Assembly: GCA_016779985.1 (NCBI GenBank)
Contig: JADHMP010000001.1
Span: 124,001 to 188,000, forward strand
Length of the DNA stretch: 64,000 nt
Direction: 5' to 3'
Source: JADHMP01 sp016779985
GTDB lineage: Bacteria; Bacteroidota; Bacteroidia; Flavobacteriales; Flavobacteriaceae
The notes beneath the pieces are model-generated. The model worked only from the letters and a program-made list of their open reading frames with translations, ran no database searches and was not told where the DNA came from. This document shows positions 63,316 to 64,000 of this stretch, one piece after another; positions within the stretch are counted from its first letter, which is position 1; every line of letters begins with the position of its first letter. A program made the translations under genes and the position numbers.

Positions 63316-63852
63316 ATGAAAGAAGAAAAAGTTATTTTGGTTGACGCCAAAGACACTCCCATTGGCACTATGGAAAAAATTGAAGCCCATAAAAAGGGTC
63401 TGCTTCATCGTGCTTTTTCAATATTTATTGTTAATGCCAAAGGGGAGTTGCTCCTTCAACAACGCGCACTTCACAAATATCATTCCCCAGGCTTATGGAC
63501 CAATACCTGTTGTAGCCACCAACGAGAGGGAGAAACAACACTTGAAGCAGGAGCCAGAAGACTCCAAGAAGAAATGGGGATGCAAGTGCCACTGACTTTT
63601 TTGTTTTCATTTATTTATAACACCTCTTTTGACAATGGTTTGACAGAACATGAATTAGATCATGTTTTGCTCGGTATATCTGAAGATCAGCCTGTTATCA
63701 ATACAGATGAGGTAGCCACTTGGAAGTGGATTGATATGGAGGCTCTTGCAAAAGACTTGAGTAAAAATGAAAAACACTACACCGTATGGTTTCGTATCAT
63801 TTTTCATCGATTTTCTAAACACTACAAGACCCTACAAAATAAAGAAGCATGA
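63316..63852 (+). CDS. idi: Isopentenyl-diphosphate delta-isomerase, type 1
   Basis: About 178 residues, Nudix-fold enzyme that interconverts isopentenyl and dimethylallyl diphosphate. The active-site cysteine is in NTCCSHQREGE and the glutamate in LTEHELDHVL; the Nudix helix reads EAGARRLQEEMG. I place the start at ATG 63316 (MKEEKVILVD), since an upstream frame from 63271 would begin before the promoter box. Its stop overlaps the next ATG (ATGA). Confidence 0.94.
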   Translation: MKEEKVILVDAKDTPIGTMEKIEAHKKGLLHRAFSIFIVNAKGELLLQQRALHKYHSPGLWTNTCCSHQREGETTLEAGARRLQEEMGMQVPLTFLFSFIYNTSFDNGLTEHELDHVLLGISEDQPVINTDEVATWKWIDMEALAKDLSKNEKHYTVWFRIIFHRFSKHYKTLQNKEA

Positions 63853-64000
63853 AAATAACTGTTCACAGAAAAGCACATTTTAATGCTGCCCATAGATTAT
63901 ATCGGAGAGATTGGGATGATGCTCAAAACGAAAAAATTTTTGGTAAATGTGCCAACCCTCACTATCATGGTCACAACTATGAGCTAATTGTGAGCGTAAC
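63849..64000 (+). CDS. 6-pyruvoyl-tetrahydropterin synthase / QueD family (5' part)
   Basis: The ATG overlaps the idi stop by 4 bases. The 50 visible residues show the zinc ligands: His in HFNAAHRL and the pair in HYHGHNY, with the catalytic cysteine in GKCANPH. The family makes carboxy-tetrahydropterin for queuosine or tetrahydrobiopterin precursors. It runs past the right edge of the window, so product assignment between QueD and PTPS is open. Confidence 0.88.
   Translation, partial: MKITVHRKAHFNAAHRLYRRDWDDAQNEKIFGKCANPHYHGHNYELIVSV

Overview
The window reads as a chromosomal segment of a low-GC member of the Flavobacteriia (phylum Bacteroidota). Four things point there. It carries the gliding/type IX secretion genes gldJ and porV. 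The order rpsU - xerC-like recombinase - hpf - tRNA cluster - tuf - tRNA-Trp - secE - nusG - rplKAJL - rpoBC is typical of flavobacteria. Several genes are preceded by the Bacteroidota -7 box TAnnTTTG, and Shine-Dalgarno sequences are scarce. Lineage families such as DUF2851, PspC-like, DUF3467 and UbiA-like membrane proteins are present. No insertion sequence, prophage, CRISPR array or rRNA operon is visible.

Layout. 1-5.2 kb: the end of an unidentified gene, acetyl-CoA synthetase (acs), a small lipoprotein, murF and gldJ. 5.4-10.7 kb: porV, pyruvate dehydrogenase E1-alpha and E2, an SDR reductase and a SprT-like metalloprotein. 10.7-17.6 kb: a Mla-type lipid ABC transporter pair, a ketoacyl-ACP synthase III homologue, gcvP, a UbiA-like membrane protein and an exported rhodanese. 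17.6-24.1 kb: a complete trpEGDCFBA operon on the minus strand, with an upstream attenuator that encodes a tandem-Trp leader peptide. 24.1-30.3 kb: MarR regulator, rhodanese, DUF2851, PspC, Na+/amino acid symporter, HhH protein and acyl-CoA dehydrogenase. 30.3-32.3 kb: rpsU, recombinase, hpf and four tRNAs (Thr-TGT, Tyr-GTA, Gly-TCC, Thr-GGT) closed by a terminator. 32.3-39.6 kb: a mainly minus-strand block (LemA, DUF3137-like, an unknown exported protein, a decayed gene remnant, bactofilin, GT39 family transferase, aconitase) that separates the tRNA cluster from tuf. 39.7-52.6 kb: tuf, tRNA-Trp, secE, nusG, rplKAJL, rpoBC and a DUF3467 gene. 52.7-57.2 kb: small genes and a three-gene lysine-degradation cluster. 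57.3-64 kb: a large exported beta-propeller protein, an outer-membrane-like protein, prfC, idi and the start of a QueD/PTPS gene.

How it fits together. Most of the window is core metabolism and information processing. The features most worth a second look are: the trp leader (peptide with tandem Trp codons, a strong terminator abutting trpE, a plausible antiterminator, and a 13-bp inverted repeat around the promoter); a cluster of saccharopine dehydrogenase, 2-oxoadipate decarboxylase (HglS/DUF1338) and alpha-aminoadipate semialdehyde dehydrogenase suggesting lysine breakdown through 2-oxoadipate; the gldJ/porV locus, where the sortase gene porU that I recall sitting between them in flavobacteria is missing; and the interrupted tRNA-tuf block with a pseudogene scar. 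I found no convincing wholly new multi-gene system.
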